Notes under the pieces: model-generated | Told to the model about the DNA's origin: nothing | The model's database searches: none | Seen by the model: only the letters and a program-made list of their open reading frames with translations | Part shown: positions 45,012 through 54,092 of the stretch, piece after piece | Layout of the letters: each line of letters begins with the position of its first letter | How positions within the stretch are numbered: position 1 is the stretch's first letter | Made by a program: the position numbers and the translations under genes | NCBI GenBank assembly: GCA_910576325.1 | Contig: CAJTIM010000017.1 | Span: 34,724 to 98,723 of the forward strand | Reading direction: 5' to 3' | DNA: 64,000 bases | DNA from: Clostridia bacterium | Lineage (GTDB): Bacteria; Bacillota; Clostridia; Lachnospirales; Lachnospiraceae

Positions 45012-46198
45012 ATGATACCCCGCCCCCTTTCTTTCGGCTCATAGATACAAACTAAATAAACAACAAACAGGAACATTCCCATTTCATAATTCAACAGGGA
45101 ATAATCCATATTCAAAAGAATAAAAAATCCAAGCCACATACCTGCTGCCAAAAAGGTTCTGCTTTTATAAATAGAATATATCATTATCATCAACAGCAAT
45201 ATCGTAAAGCAGATACCTACAGGTACGGAAAAACGAAGCATCGCATTTAAGAATACATTATGTGCATTGTTTACCTGCCAACTTGGAGCGGCCGGGAAAA
45301 GTACTTCCGCAAACCAGTATCCCCAACCAGCAGGCTTCTTCAGAATCTCTCTTACCGCTCCGCTCCAGATACCAAGACGGCCTCCCATAGACAACAGATC
45401 CCGCTCGCCTGCAATCAACTTAAGCAGCGCTCCTCCCCCTGCAAAGGCTGCTGCCAGCCACAACCAGTAACTCTTCCGAAACCGAAATGTCTTCCAATCT
45501 ACCTTATCCATACATACTCCGATAAATATTAGCGCCGCAGCGCCAAAGCCTGTCCAGGAATGCGTCAAAAACAAGGCAAATAAAAAGACCAGCATACTCA
45601 AGCACCAGCTACAGATATTGCAAAATTTATCACGAAATCGAACTGCGGCTGCCATAAACGCTGTCAGCATCAATGCGTAGTCGCTCTTATGACTGTATAG
45701 CCAGTAATGTCGGAACTCATAATAGTCCTCCCCGAGACGATTAAAATAAAAATGATTATTGCAAACAAGAAAGCTTGTATAACCCATAAAAAAATAAATA
45801 ATACTCAATATATTGGATAACACTGCACACCGCAAAAAAAACAGCACCAACTTATCCCCCTGTTCACCCAAGCTGTCCTCATATCCGCATAAGAACAGAA
45901 GAAACAAAAAGGCAATAGTATTATTTAGCTGTTCACCATACCAATGTAAATATCGCATATTTATATACAATGATGTTAGATTATAGATCAAAAGTCCTAC
46001 CGTATATACTATCAGATATATATCTCTTTTCTTTCTTTCACCATAAAGCAGCTGCCATACCATATAAAGAAGAAGGGCTCCATATGCCGCCGTAAATAAG
46101 ACATAATATTCCATTTTATAATCTTCTTCAAATGAGCTGTAAAAAGCAGGAAAGAATAGGCTGAATATAATAAACAGTTTTAAACTGATGGTTTTCAT
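45008..46198 (-). CDS. O-antigen polymerase/ligase-like (Wzy_C-type) membrane protein, tandem paralogue
   Basis: 396 aa, about eleven helices, first gene of its leftward block. Key segments match the downstream paralogue: YLHWYGEQLNNTIAFLF, FRHYWLYSHKSDYALML, LFLTHSWTGFGA and NNAHNVFLNAMLRFSVPVG. The retained His/Asn loop and the conserved HWY...QxNNTIAFLF segment suggest the same reaction with a different repeat unit. ATG 46198 has GGAG twelve bases upstream. Its promoter (46229-46258) overlaps, at the -35, the divergent promoter of the initiating transferase gene. Confidence 0.82.
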   Translation of the reverse strand: MKTISLKLFIIFSLFFPAFYSSFEEDYKMEYYVLFTAAYGALLLYMVWQLLYGERKKRDIYLIVYTVGLLIYNLTSLYINMRYLHWYGEQLNNTIAFLFLLFLCGYEDSLGEQGDKLVLFFLRCAVLSNILSIIYFFMGYTSFLVCNNHFYFNRLGEDYYEFRHYWLYSHKSDYALMLTAFMAAAVRFRDKFCNICSWCLSMLVFLFALFLTHSWTGFGAAALIFIGVCMDKVDWKTFRFRKSYWLWLAAAFAGGGALLKLIAGERDLLSMGGRLGIWSGAVREILKKPAGWGYWFAEVLFPAAPSWQVNNAHNVFLNAMLRFSVPVGICFTILLLMIMIYSIYKSRTFLAAGMWLGFFILLNMDYSLLNYEMGMFLFVVYLVCIYEPKERGRGII

Positions 46199-46228
46199 AC
46201 GAAAGTTGCTCCTTTATCTTATCGTTTT

Positions 46229-46258
46229 ATTATATACCAACTACTTAGTATTTGACAA
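46229..46258 (-). promoter_or_regulatory. Sigma-A-type promoter for the 36576-46198 block
   Basis: Minus strand TTGTCA (46258-46253), 18 bp, perfect TATAAT (46234-46229). Its -35 overlaps that of the divergent promoter by five bases. Confidence 0.75.
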
Positions 46259-46280
46259 GCAATCCCAATTCTTTTATGAT
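46252..46280 (+). promoter_or_regulatory. Sigma-A-type promoter for the initiating transferase at 46346
   Basis: Perfect TTGACA (46252-46257), 17 bp, TATGAT (46275-46280); leader of about 60 bases. The two divergent promoters share almost the same -35 site. Confidence 0.8.
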
Positions 46281-46345
46281 ATAGTTTAACAGACATATCC
46301 TATTTTATATTTTGAACATTTTTTAGATGAATGAGGTGTACCCTA

Positions 46346-47767
46346 ATGTCCAGTATAAATCAAAAGCAGCGACTGATTCAAAACTATACAATTCTTGCTG
46401 TAGAATGTTTTTGCATTATACTCTCCTTTATACTGGGAGTACTGACCCGTGGTGCGGAAGAAAGCTTCTATAACTTTTCCAAAAGCTATATTGCTATTAT
46501 TGCATATATTCTCTTTTTTCATTTACTCTCCTATTATTTGTTTGACTGGAATGTTAATATATTCAAGCGAGGATATTATGTCGAGTTAGTGGCTGTATGT
46601 AAATATAATCTTGTCCTGATCTTCTTTTTAAGTTTTTTTCTATATATCAGTAAACTGGCAAATGATTTTTCACGATTGATGTTTGGCTATTTCTTCTGCT
46701 ATAATATTCTTTTAACATATCTGGGCCATTTATTACTGAAAAAATATTTTATTTCTATTTACCGAACAAGTTCCAGCAGCAATAAAATGTTTCTCATCAC
46801 TACCTCCGCTTATGCAGAAGAAATAACCCGAAAGCTCTCAGATACAACCGAATGGAGCTTTGAAATCACAGGGATTGCTTTAATGGATCAGGAAACTGCC
46901 GGAAGCTGCATTCAAACAATACCAATAATTGCCGGTGTCAGTGATTTATTTGAACAATTCAAAACCAAGGTAGTGGATGAAGTATTTATTCATCTTCCCG
47001 ACTACTCCAAAGAAGGTATTGAAGAACTGATTATTAATTTTGAGAGTATGGGAATTACAGTTCACGTAAATATTGATTATTTTAATAATGTAATTGCTCA
47101 TAAAACCACAGAAGTCTTTGCCGGCTTCACAGTGCTTTCCTATGAAGCCAGTACTTTTGACTACCGGCGTCTGTTTGTGAAGCGTATCATTGATATATTC
47201 GGTTCACTTGTGGGGCTTATGATCACTGTCGTTTTAACTCCCTTTATTGCTCTGGTCATTAAATTAGATTCCAAAGGCCCTGTATTTTTCGCCCAAAAGC
47301 GGGTAGGAAAAAATGGACGGCATTTTAAGCTATACAAATTCCGGTCCATGTATATTGATGCTGAAGAACGTAAACAGGAGCTGATGGCCCAGAATGAAAT
47401 AGACGGGCCTATGTTTAAGGTGGAACATGATCCAAGGATCACGAAAGTGGGCGCATTACTGCGGAAGACCAGCCTAGATGAGCTTCCACAATTTTACAAT
47501 ATTTTAATTGGAAATATGAGCTTGGTTGGAACACGGCCTCCTACTGTGGATGAATTTAATCAGTACGAATTGTATTATCGGCGCCGGCTCAGTATTAAAC
47601 CCGGCCTAACTGGTCTTTGGCAGATCAGTGGGCGGAGTAATATTACAGATTTTAAAGAAGTAGTTAAATTGGATTTGGAATATATTGATAATTGGTCGCT
47701 AACCTCAGATATTAGAATTTTGTTGATGACTATTTGGGTGGTTGTAATGAAGAAAGGAGCACGTTAA
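46346..47767 (+). CDS. Polyprenyl-phosphate sugar-1-phosphate transferase (second initiator)
   Basis: 473 aa from ATG 46346 after GAGGTG; an in-frame ATG at 46331 is poorly placed. Five N-terminal helices, a Rossmann-like middle (KMFLITTSAYAEEITRK), then the catalytic domain: YKFRSMYIDAEERKQE, LRKTSLDELPQFYNIL, SLVGTRPPT, and KPGLTGLWQISGRSN. The GTRPPT and DAEERK forms are those of the CpsE/galactose- or glucose-type group, different from the PRPERP enzyme at 786-2195. It is a single-gene unit whose 3' end faces the acyltransferase gene. Confidence 0.93.
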   Translation: MSSINQKQRLIQNYTILAVECFCIILSFILGVLTRGAEESFYNFSKSYIAIIAYILFFHLLSYYLFDWNVNIFKRGYYVELVAVCKYNLVLIFFLSFFLYISKLANDFSRLMFGYFFCYNILLTYLGHLLLKKYFISIYRTSSSSNKMFLITTSAYAEEITRKLSDTTEWSFEITGIALMDQETAGSCIQTIPIIAGVSDLFEQFKTKVVDEVFIHLPDYSKEGIEELIINFESMGITVHVNIDYFNNVIAHKTTEVFAGFTVLSYEASTFDYRRLFVKRIIDIFGSLVGLMITVVLTPFIALVIKLDSKGPVFFAQKRVGKNGRHFKLYKFRSMYIDAEERKQELMAQNEIDGPMFKVEHDPRITKVGALLRKTSLDELPQFYNILIGNMSLVGTRPPTVDEFNQYELYYRRRLSIKPGLTGLWQISGRSNITDFKEVVKLDLEYIDNWSLTSDIRILLMTIWVVVMKKGAR

Positions 47768-47794
47768 TACATCTCCTTTCCACCTCCTCTTACC

Positions 47795-48382
47795 TCAAAT
47801 GCTACGAATAAATCTTGCCGGATTTCCTGCCCATATCTCTCTATCTGGTATAGATTTTGTAACCACAGATCCTGCTCCTACTATACTGTTTTCACCAATA
47901 ATAACACCTTTCAATATGATTGTATGTGCACCTATAAAAGCCCCGTCCTTAATTATTACCGGCTTGGACACAATATCCTCCAATGGCTGTGATGTTCTAA
48001 TTTTTTCACTCAAGGAATGAAAATCTGTATCATAAATTTTACATGAACCTCCCACTAATACATTCTTCCCAATCTCTACTAATTGATACGCAACAATCGC
48101 CGAGTTAGATATCCCTGTATTCTCGCCAATTATTATCCTCCCATTTCCTCTAGTAACCATCATTGTCCTGGTATCTCCACCTATTGGATTAAAGCGGAAG
48201 CCACTATTGATTCTAACCCCTTTTCCAAGGGAAATACCTTTTCCCGAAATATAAATTCGGCCATTAATCTCTAATTTCCCCTTATAAGCTACTTGAAACC
48301 TTTTTATCTGAACAAAATTATAGAACTTTCTCATACATTTTACAGGATATTTTGCAGCCTTCTTTAAAAAAGATATATTCAT
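47795..48382 (-). CDS. Hexapeptide-repeat acyltransferase
   Basis: 195 aa left-handed beta-helix acetyltransferase of the WbbJ/maa type. Hexapeptide turns are visible from about residue 40, with GGDTRTMMVTRGNGRIIIGE, IYDTDFHS (catalytic His region), GAFIGAHTIILKGVIIGENS and AGNPARFIRSI as the usual end. It starts at ATG 48382, directly after the stop of the GT4 gene, whose last codons carry AGGAG. It is the final gene of the 47795-53965 leftward block and probably O-acetylates a sugar of the repeat unit. Confidence 0.92.
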   Translation of the reverse strand: MNISFLKKAAKYPVKCMRKFYNFVQIKRFQVAYKGKLEINGRIYISGKGISLGKGVRINSGFRFNPIGGDTRTMMVTRGNGRIIIGENTGISNSAIVAYQLVEIGKNVLVGGSCKIYDTDFHSLSEKIRTSQPLEDIVSKPVIIKDGAFIGAHTIILKGVIIGENSIVGAGSVVTKSIPDREIWAGNPARFIRSI

Positions 48383-49492
48383 TTAATTTTCCAAACTCCT
48401 TTCAACATATAAAAACGCTTCCCAAAATCCCTTGCTTACTTGTTCAAATCGAAATTTCTGTACATTCTGTAAAGATTTCTTCCCCATATTCTCGGCTTGT
48501 TTTGGATTCCGCAAAAGTTCCAGCAGACACTCCCTAAGTTGTTTTGTATCATAAGGATCTACAACATAGCCATTTTTTCCTTCTTCTATCAGATCATAAG
48601 TACCTCCTGCATATTTAGAACCCACAATTGGCAATCCAGCACACATAGCCTCCAGAATAACTAAGGCAAAACAATCTTCTCTAGTGGGAAGAACAAAAAT
48701 ACTGCTTCTCTCATATTCCTTTTTTAATTTTTCTTGAGAAAGATGACCTAAAAATCTTACACGATCTACTATTTGGAGTTCTCTGGCAAGATGCTTCAAT
48801 TTTTCTTCTTCACGTCCTGTCCCTACTAAAACCAAAATATAATCCTCGTTTACTTCTTTTAATGCCTTCAAAAGTAAGTCAATGCCCTTTCGTTCTATCA
48901 GACTTCCAACACATAAGATCCTGCCGTTCTCTCTTTCTCCCTTGTCTAAAAGATATTTATCTATATCTACAGTCAGAAAGCTAACAAAGCACCTTTCCTC
49001 TTTTGCCCCATATGCTAACTGCGCTTCTTTTGCCTTCGTACTGCTAGCCAAATAGGCTGAAGCATTATGCATCATATATTTTCGAAGATATTTCTGTATA
49101 AGATTGATATTTCGTTCCGAATGAAGCGTTCCATCTGTCCAACAAATATAAGGTATATTCTTTCTCCGGCAATATTGTAAAGCCTGCAACGCTGTTGGAT
49201 TATACTCGGAACCGACAACGATTTCTGGTTGTAATTTCTCCAAGGCTTTTTTTATCCCCCTGGTAATATGGATATATTTTATGTCATATCTGAAAGGAAT
49301 TTTGAGCGTATAAGAATCTAAAAAACAACAGTTTTTCATCTTATAATTCTCCACGTTCCACTTTCGATTATCTTCGTTTTTACTCGCATAAAAAACATAG
49401 ATGTCATATCCTCTTGTATTCTGTTGAAGATAGTAAAACAAATCCACTCGATAGGGTGCTGGTATATTAGTAATAATTGCTACTCTTTTCAT
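48383..49492 (-). CDS. GT4 family glycosyltransferase
   Basis: 369 aa GT-B enzyme. N-terminal VAIITNIPAPYRVDLFYYL; C-terminal nucleotide-sugar site: GRILCVGSLIERKGIDLLL, RVRFLGHLSQEKL, and EDCFALVILEAMCAGLPIVG with the E-x7-E pair. ATG 49492 directly abuts the upstream stop (TAG then ATG). AT-rich coding sequence like the rest of this block. One of three GT4 enzymes in the block, together with a Wzx, that would assemble the repeat unit in the cytoplasm. Sugar unknown. Confidence 0.92.
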   Translation of the reverse strand: MKRVAIITNIPAPYRVDLFYYLQQNTRGYDIYVFYASKNEDNRKWNVENYKMKNCCFLDSYTLKIPFRYDIKYIHITRGIKKALEKLQPEIVVGSEYNPTALQALQYCRRKNIPYICWTDGTLHSERNINLIQKYLRKYMMHNASAYLASSTKAKEAQLAYGAKEERCFVSFLTVDIDKYLLDKGERENGRILCVGSLIERKGIDLLLKALKEVNEDYILVLVGTGREEEKLKHLARELQIVDRVRFLGHLSQEKLKKEYERSSIFVLPTREDCFALVILEAMCAGLPIVGSKYAGGTYDLIEEGKNGYVVDPYDTKQLRECLLELLRNPKQAENMGKKSLQNVQKFRFEQVSKGFWEAFLYVERSLEN

Positions 49493-50683
49493 CTAATTTC
49501 CATCCTCTTCCATTTGCACTATGGTATAAATTCTCTGTAATAATTCATAATTTTTCTCTGGAGTATATTTCTCCTCATATACTGAACAAGTATCCCAGTC
49601 CCTCTTTTCTTCCATACACATAACTGCTTTCTGCAATGCCTCTGCATCTCCATAAGCAAATCGAATTCCTGTCACTTCTGGCTCTATCATATTTCCTGCA
49701 TTTCCAATATCGCTTGCTATTACTGGTGTACCCACTGCATAACTTTCCATGATTGTCATAGGCTGTCCCTCATAACACATGGTGGGCAGAATAAGAGCTC
49801 TCGATTCTTTTAAAAGCCGCAAAATCTCCTCATGGGGGCATTGACCTAAAAGCTTCACCCTTTCCATACTATATTTCTTTCGATATGAACGTATCCATTC
49901 TTCCTCCGGACCACTTCCGCAAATCAAAAGTGTTTTCTCTGTGAGTCCTCTCCATGCTTCCAAAAGGACCCTAACTCCTTTCAGCTTCTCTAATCTGCCG
50001 ACATAAAGATACTGTTCTTTCTTTTGTATCTCTTTTAATAATGGAATCTGCGTAAAATTAGACTTTACAAAAACTCTTTCTTCTTTAATATAAGATTTTT
50101 CCCGCTGATTTAAAAGCAAAATCTTTCTTCTATTAAAATCTGTCAAGCAAATGTAATACAAACGTTTATAGGTTCCTAAACTACGATGCAGCTTTAAAAT
50201 TGCCGCACTCATAAAAGATTGTATTTTTGAACCTCGATAACATCCATAACGAACAGCGCACTTTAATCCTTTGTTTATACATTCTTCACAGATCTTTTCA
50301 TCTCTCAAAAATGTCGCCGCCGGACAGAGTAGGCGGAAGTTATGAACTGTTTGAATCACTGGCTTTTTGCACGCAAATGCTGCATAATATACAGATGGAC
50401 TGATAAGACTTAAAGTATTATGCACATGAACAATATCAATATCATTTTCTCGAATTAATTGCTTTACATCCCGATATGTGCGTAATGAAAATAAAATTGT
50501 AAATGGAAACAAAAGCTTTTGTATCACCGAAAAATGATCTATTTCCTTATTTGAGCGGCTGTATAAATCCACAAAATGCCCATGTTCTTCTAATAAACAC
50601 TTCTCATTTTCTACTACCATATCTTCCCCACCTGGTAATTTATAGTAGTTATGAACAATCAAAACCCTCTGTTTGTGTTCCAT
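49493..50683 (-). CDS. GT4 family glycosyltransferase
   Basis: 396 aa GT-B enzyme. N-terminal RVLIVHNYYKLPGGEDMVV; a Cys-rich stretch CEECINKGLKCAVRYGCY follows (about residues 130-150), as in a subset of capsule GT4s. C-terminal half: YLYVGRLEKLKGVRVLLEAW, KLLGQCPHEEILRLL, and EGQPMTIMESYAVGTPVIA with the catalytic Glu pair. ATG 50683 follows GAGGAAAATAAGG. It precedes the next GT4 gene without a gap. Sugar and linkage cannot be read. Confidence 0.92.
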   Translation of the reverse strand: MEHKQRVLIVHNYYKLPGGEDMVVENEKCLLEEHGHFVDLYSRSNKEIDHFSVIQKLLFPFTILFSLRTYRDVKQLIRENDIDIVHVHNTLSLISPSVYYAAFACKKPVIQTVHNFRLLCPAATFLRDEKICEECINKGLKCAVRYGCYRGSKIQSFMSAAILKLHRSLGTYKRLYYICLTDFNRRKILLLNQREKSYIKEERVFVKSNFTQIPLLKEIQKKEQYLYVGRLEKLKGVRVLLEAWRGLTEKTLLICGSGPEEEWIRSYRKKYSMERVKLLGQCPHEEILRLLKESRALILPTMCYEGQPMTIMESYAVGTPVIASDIGNAGNMIEPEVTGIRFAYGDAEALQKAVMCMEEKRDWDTCSVYEEKYTPEKNYELLQRIYTIVQMEEDGN

Positions 50684-50686
50684 ACC

Positions 50687-51430
50687 TTATTTTCCTCGTG
50701 CAATCAACCATAAAAATTTTGTATTTGTAATCAAATATCGTTTAAAAAGGCGCCTGGGTTCTTGCCATAATCGATATACCCACTCCAAGCTGCATTTCTG
50801 CATCCACATCGGAGCCCGTTTAATATTTCCTGCAAAATAGTCAAATCCTGCTCCTACTCCTATCATCAATCCATTTACCAGATTTCTATGCTCATACATC
50901 CACTGCTCCTGCTTCGGCGCACCAAGCCCTACCCATATAAAATCTGCATGAGCCAGATTTATGTTATCTATAACTCTCTGATCTTCTTCTTTGGTAAGCT
51001 TACGAAACGGGGGAGAATACATTCCTGCAATAAATAAATCATACTTGAGTTTCAATTCCTTCTCTAGAGAAACTAATGTTTCTAATGTACTGCCATAAAA
51101 ATAATGTGTATATCCATTCTCTTTGGAACACTCAAAGATTTCTTTCATTAAATCAGGACCTGTTACTCTCGCAGTTTCCTTAAACCCCCTTTTTCGGCAA
51201 ACTATAGATAAAGGCTTTCCATCTGGCAATGCCAGAACAGCTCCATTCTGAATTTTTTGGTATTCCCAGCTATCATAGCTCATTATTGTGGTATGAACAT
51301 TTGAAACGCAAATATACTTTCCTTGAAGTTTCTTTAAATTTCTCTTTATAAAGCACAACACAATCCCCATATTAACTGCCGCAACCTCAACGCCCAGGAT
51401 TTTACATTTTGGAATCGTTTTCTCCTGCAC
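50687..51430 (-). CDS. WecG/TagA/CpsF family glycosyltransferase (GT26)
   Basis: 247 aa, standard GT26 length. All hallmarks are present: KYICVSNVHTTIMSYDSW, GAVLALPDGKPLSIVC, RVTGPDLM, IWVGLGAPKQEQWMYEHR, and GVGAGFDYFAGNIKRAP, with the C-terminal basic membrane-binding tail WVYRLWQEPRRLFKRY. Such enzymes add the second sugar (e.g. ManNAc or ManNAcA) to an undecaprenyl-PP-linked first sugar. It starts at GTG 51430, seven bases after GGGAGG. Together with the initiator at 46346 it probably begins the Wzx/Wzy-dependent repeat unit. Confidence 0.95.
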   Translation of the reverse strand: MQEKTIPKCKILGVEVAAVNMGIVLCFIKRNLKKLQGKYICVSNVHTTIMSYDSWEYQKIQNGAVLALPDGKPLSIVCRKRGFKETARVTGPDLMKEIFECSKENGYTHYFYGSTLETLVSLEKELKLKYDLFIAGMYSPPFRKLTKEEDQRVIDNINLAHADFIWVGLGAPKQEQWMYEHRNLVNGLMIGVGAGFDYFAGNIKRAPMWMQKCSLEWVYRLWQEPRRLFKRYLITNTKFLWLIARGK

Positions 51431-51466
51431 AACTCGCCTCCCATTTTTTCTTAAATAAGCGCCTAT

Positions 51467-52798
51467 CTAAAATTTCCGCAATACTTTCACAGGATACAGG
51501 ACACTTTTCATAATCAAAATACTATTCTCCCTTAAATCTTTAAAGAAGAATGGAAATAGAATATTTGTTAAAATCTGCGTAATCAATGTTGCCCACGCAG
51601 CTCCACATATGCCAAATACCGGAATCAGCAATAGATTCAAGATAATATTACTAATTGCTCCCAACCCCGCAAGTACTTTTTCATATTTTTGCCGATTCTC
51701 GCATACCATCCAAGTAGAACGGGCAACGCCCAAATAGGACGCCCCTGTATACCATGTAACGATGCGAAAAGCATCCTTTGCTCCAACATATTCCGCACCA
51801 TAAAGAACTACAATAATAAATTCAGCTAACAGGCAAAAAACAACAGAAACCCCAATACTCATCCACAAGACAATTGAATACATCTGAATAATTCTATTAT
51901 GATATAGCGCCTGATTTTTCTGCTCTTTTGCTTCAATTACAGATGGCCGAATGGAATTAATAACTGCCGAAAGAACAAACACCCACATAGAGCAAATCTT
52001 TGTTCCAACGGAATACAGCCCTACCGCCGTATCATCCAGCATCTCTCCCAGCATAACCTTATCCATCTCTGCATAAACCGCTACCATCAAGGAAGATAAA
52101 ATAAACTCATAACTCTTTTTCAGTAATGCTGACACCTGTCTCCATTTGAAAATAAGTTTTTTTCTATCCCGAAACCGGTATACCAGAACATACATAACTG
52201 CTATCAAAAGATAATCCAAGGAGTTAGCAAAGGCAAACCAACTTACTCCCTTTCCCATAGCCAGCAATACAATTTTGTAACCTGCTGTCCCAATATAAGC
52301 TAATAGTGCTATAATACTAATATACTTTGCTTCCAACTTGGACTGATACCAGTATTCAATTAAGTCGAAAGACTGAAAAAAGAGCATTCCTGATTGAAGA
52401 AATGTTACCCAGAAAAATAAATAATTATCCTTTTCCCAAAAAAACACTAAAATCTGTATAAAAAGCATAGAAGCAATACTGGCAATGCATCGAATTCCAA
52501 TTCCACTTCCAAGTATTTCCTCTGTCCGTTTGGGATTCGCTATCAGTTCATTTATAATAATAGAAGAAATCCCCAAAGTGCAAACAGGAGTAAAAAACGT
52601 TAAAAAGGCTGCCGTTCGACTGATTAATCCAAAATTACTAGGGCCCAAAAATCTTGCTGTTAAAATTCCAACAAAAAAAGATATGACCATCTGGACTATC
52701 TTTCCACCAATTAGCCAGCTTGCATTATTCATTACCCTATTTTTCAAAAAATATTTTATGAATAAACATTTTATTCGAATCATAATCCGATAACCCAT
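51467..52798 (-). CDS. Wzx-type oligosaccharide flippase
   Basis: 443 aa with twelve or more membrane helices and the MOP/polysaccharide transport pattern: NNASWLIGGKIVQMVISFFVGIL near the start, ARFLGPSNFGLI, LGEMLDDTAVGLYSVGTKI in the middle, and PVFGICGAAWATLITQ at the end. It flips undecaprenyl-PP-linked repeat units. The start is taken at ATG 52798; no strong ribosome site is visible and ATG 52783 is an alternative. It lies between GT genes in the AT-rich block. Confidence 0.9.
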   Translation of the reverse strand: MGYRIMIRIKCLFIKYFLKNRVMNNASWLIGGKIVQMVISFFVGILTARFLGPSNFGLISRTAAFLTFFTPVCTLGISSIIINELIANPKRTEEILGSGIGIRCIASIASMLFIQILVFFWEKDNYLFFWVTFLQSGMLFFQSFDLIEYWYQSKLEAKYISIIALLAYIGTAGYKIVLLAMGKGVSWFAFANSLDYLLIAVMYVLVYRFRDRKKLIFKWRQVSALLKKSYEFILSSLMVAVYAEMDKVMLGEMLDDTAVGLYSVGTKICSMWVFVLSAVINSIRPSVIEAKEQKNQALYHNRIIQMYSIVLWMSIGVSVVFCLLAEFIIVVLYGAEYVGAKDAFRIVTWYTGASYLGVARSTWMVCENRQKYEKVLAGLGAISNIILNLLLIPVFGICGAAWATLITQILTNILFPFFFKDLRENSILIMKSVLYPVKVLRKF

Positions 52799-52816
52799 TT
52801 TATCTATCAGCTTTTT

Positions 52817-53965
52817 CTATCCTATATAACTGCAAGGACCCTTTAGCTGTTCATCATAGCCCTCTCCGGCCAAAAGTCTTTTTGACAACTGTATCAAATT
52901 CTTTGCTGCCGTTTTTGCATTCCACTGTGCTATCATTGTTTGATATGCCTGTTCTCCCAGTTCTATCTGCTTTTTTCTATCTTTCAGCAAGCTCTCTGTT
53001 TTTGCAAGCAAATCTTCAACTGTACCATCATAAATCAATCCATTTTTTTCATGTTCCAGTAAAAAAGGTACTGAACCTATGCAGCGATTTGCCACAACAG
53101 CACATCTGCTGCTCATTGCTTCATTTAATACTGCCCCCCAGCCTTCTTCGGCATTGCTTGTAAACAGAAAGATATTAGCCTTATCCATATAATCCCGAAC
53201 CATATCAACAGGCTTGGCGCCTAAAATATTAACCCTCTCCTCCAATTTTTCAATATGCACTTGTTCTTTTATAACATTTTCTAGTTCCCCGCTTCCAACT
53301 ATATCCAATCTAAAACAATATCCCTTTTTTTGTAATCCTTTTGCTATTTCAAGTGCCTGCTGAGGTTGTTTATATTTTATCAGGCGTCCAACCCACAAAA
53401 TTCGAATGTCTTTCGATTTTTTTAATCTCTTTACCTCTTCCTCTTCTTTCCTGTATATTTCTGGAAAATATCCCCATGCATACATCCTTCCCGTATAAGC
53501 CCTAAACTTTTTAAATTCAGTAGATACATAGGCACTTGCACATAAAATATAGATATTTCTATTTTTATTTAAAGTATGATTCTTAACTACTCTCAAAATA
53601 TTTTTTATAAATTCTATATTAAACTCCTTTTTTTTAAATATCCTTTCTGAATAGAGGAAAATCAATTTTCCTTTTTGCTCCTTTAAAGAGAGATAGCTAC
53701 GAAGGTTCTCGCCGCTAATCAAAATATCAGCTTTTTTCATCTCATTAATAGCTTTCAACTTTTCCCTTTCACTTAAATAAGCTCTTATAACGAAATCATA
53801 TTTACTGTCTATATCACTATAGCCTAGCTCCAATCGCGCTTGTGAGACTGGTTCTACCGCAACAAATAAAAATTCTACCTGTTCCATTTCCAAAAACGCA
53901 TTGCATAAAGGCAATTGATGATGATTCAAATAATTTGAAACAAAGACAATCCTCAAGTCTCCCAT
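52817..53965 (-). CDS. GT4 family glycosyltransferase
   Basis: 382 aa GT-B enzyme, first gene of the 47795-53965 leftward block. It begins LRIVFVSNYLNHHQLPLCNAF. The C-terminal domain shows RILWVGRLIKYKQPQQALEI, RVNILGAKPVDMV, and EEGWGAVLNEAMSSRCAVVAN with the Glu pair. ATG 53965 follows AAGGA. Transcription probably starts from the symmetric divergent promoter region at 53997-54048, shared with LicD. The N-terminal half differs from the other GT4s, indicating a different acceptor. Confidence 0.92.
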   Translation of the reverse strand: MGDLRIVFVSNYLNHHQLPLCNAFLEMEQVEFLFVAVEPVSQARLELGYSDIDSKYDFVIRAYLSEREKLKAINEMKKADILISGENLRSYLSLKEQKGKLIFLYSERIFKKKEFNIEFIKNILRVVKNHTLNKNRNIYILCASAYVSTEFKKFRAYTGRMYAWGYFPEIYRKEEEEVKRLKKSKDIRILWVGRLIKYKQPQQALEIAKGLQKKGYCFRLDIVGSGELENVIKEQVHIEKLEERVNILGAKPVDMVRDYMDKANIFLFTSNAEEGWGAVLNEAMSSRCAVVANRCIGSVPFLLEHEKNGLIYDGTVEDLLAKTESLLKDRKKQIELGEQAYQTMIAQWNAKTAAKNLIQLSKRLLAGEGYDEQLKGPCSYIG

Positions 53966-53996
53966 TTTTCCTTCACCCTACAAAACTTTATTTTTT

Positions 53997-54025
53997 ATCA
54001 TATCACAAACACTCTTTGATTGCAA
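53997..54025 (-). promoter_or_regulatory. Sigma-A-type promoter, leftward half of a symmetric divergent pair
   Basis: Minus strand TTGCAA (54025-54020), 17 bp, TATGAT (54002-53997), reading into the GT4 gene that starts at 53965. Confidence 0.7.
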
Positions 54026-54048
54026 TGTAAAGGGCTTTCTGTTATGAT
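54020..54048 (+). promoter_or_regulatory. Sigma-A-type promoter, rightward half of a symmetric divergent pair
   Basis: TTGCAA (54020-54025), 17 bp, TATGAT (54043-54048), reading into the LicD gene at 54093. The palindromic TTGCAA serves as -35 in both directions. Confidence 0.7.
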
Positions 54049-54092
54049 AGAAACACATTTTAGAATTATTTTTTTCGAAAGGGTTAATAAAT

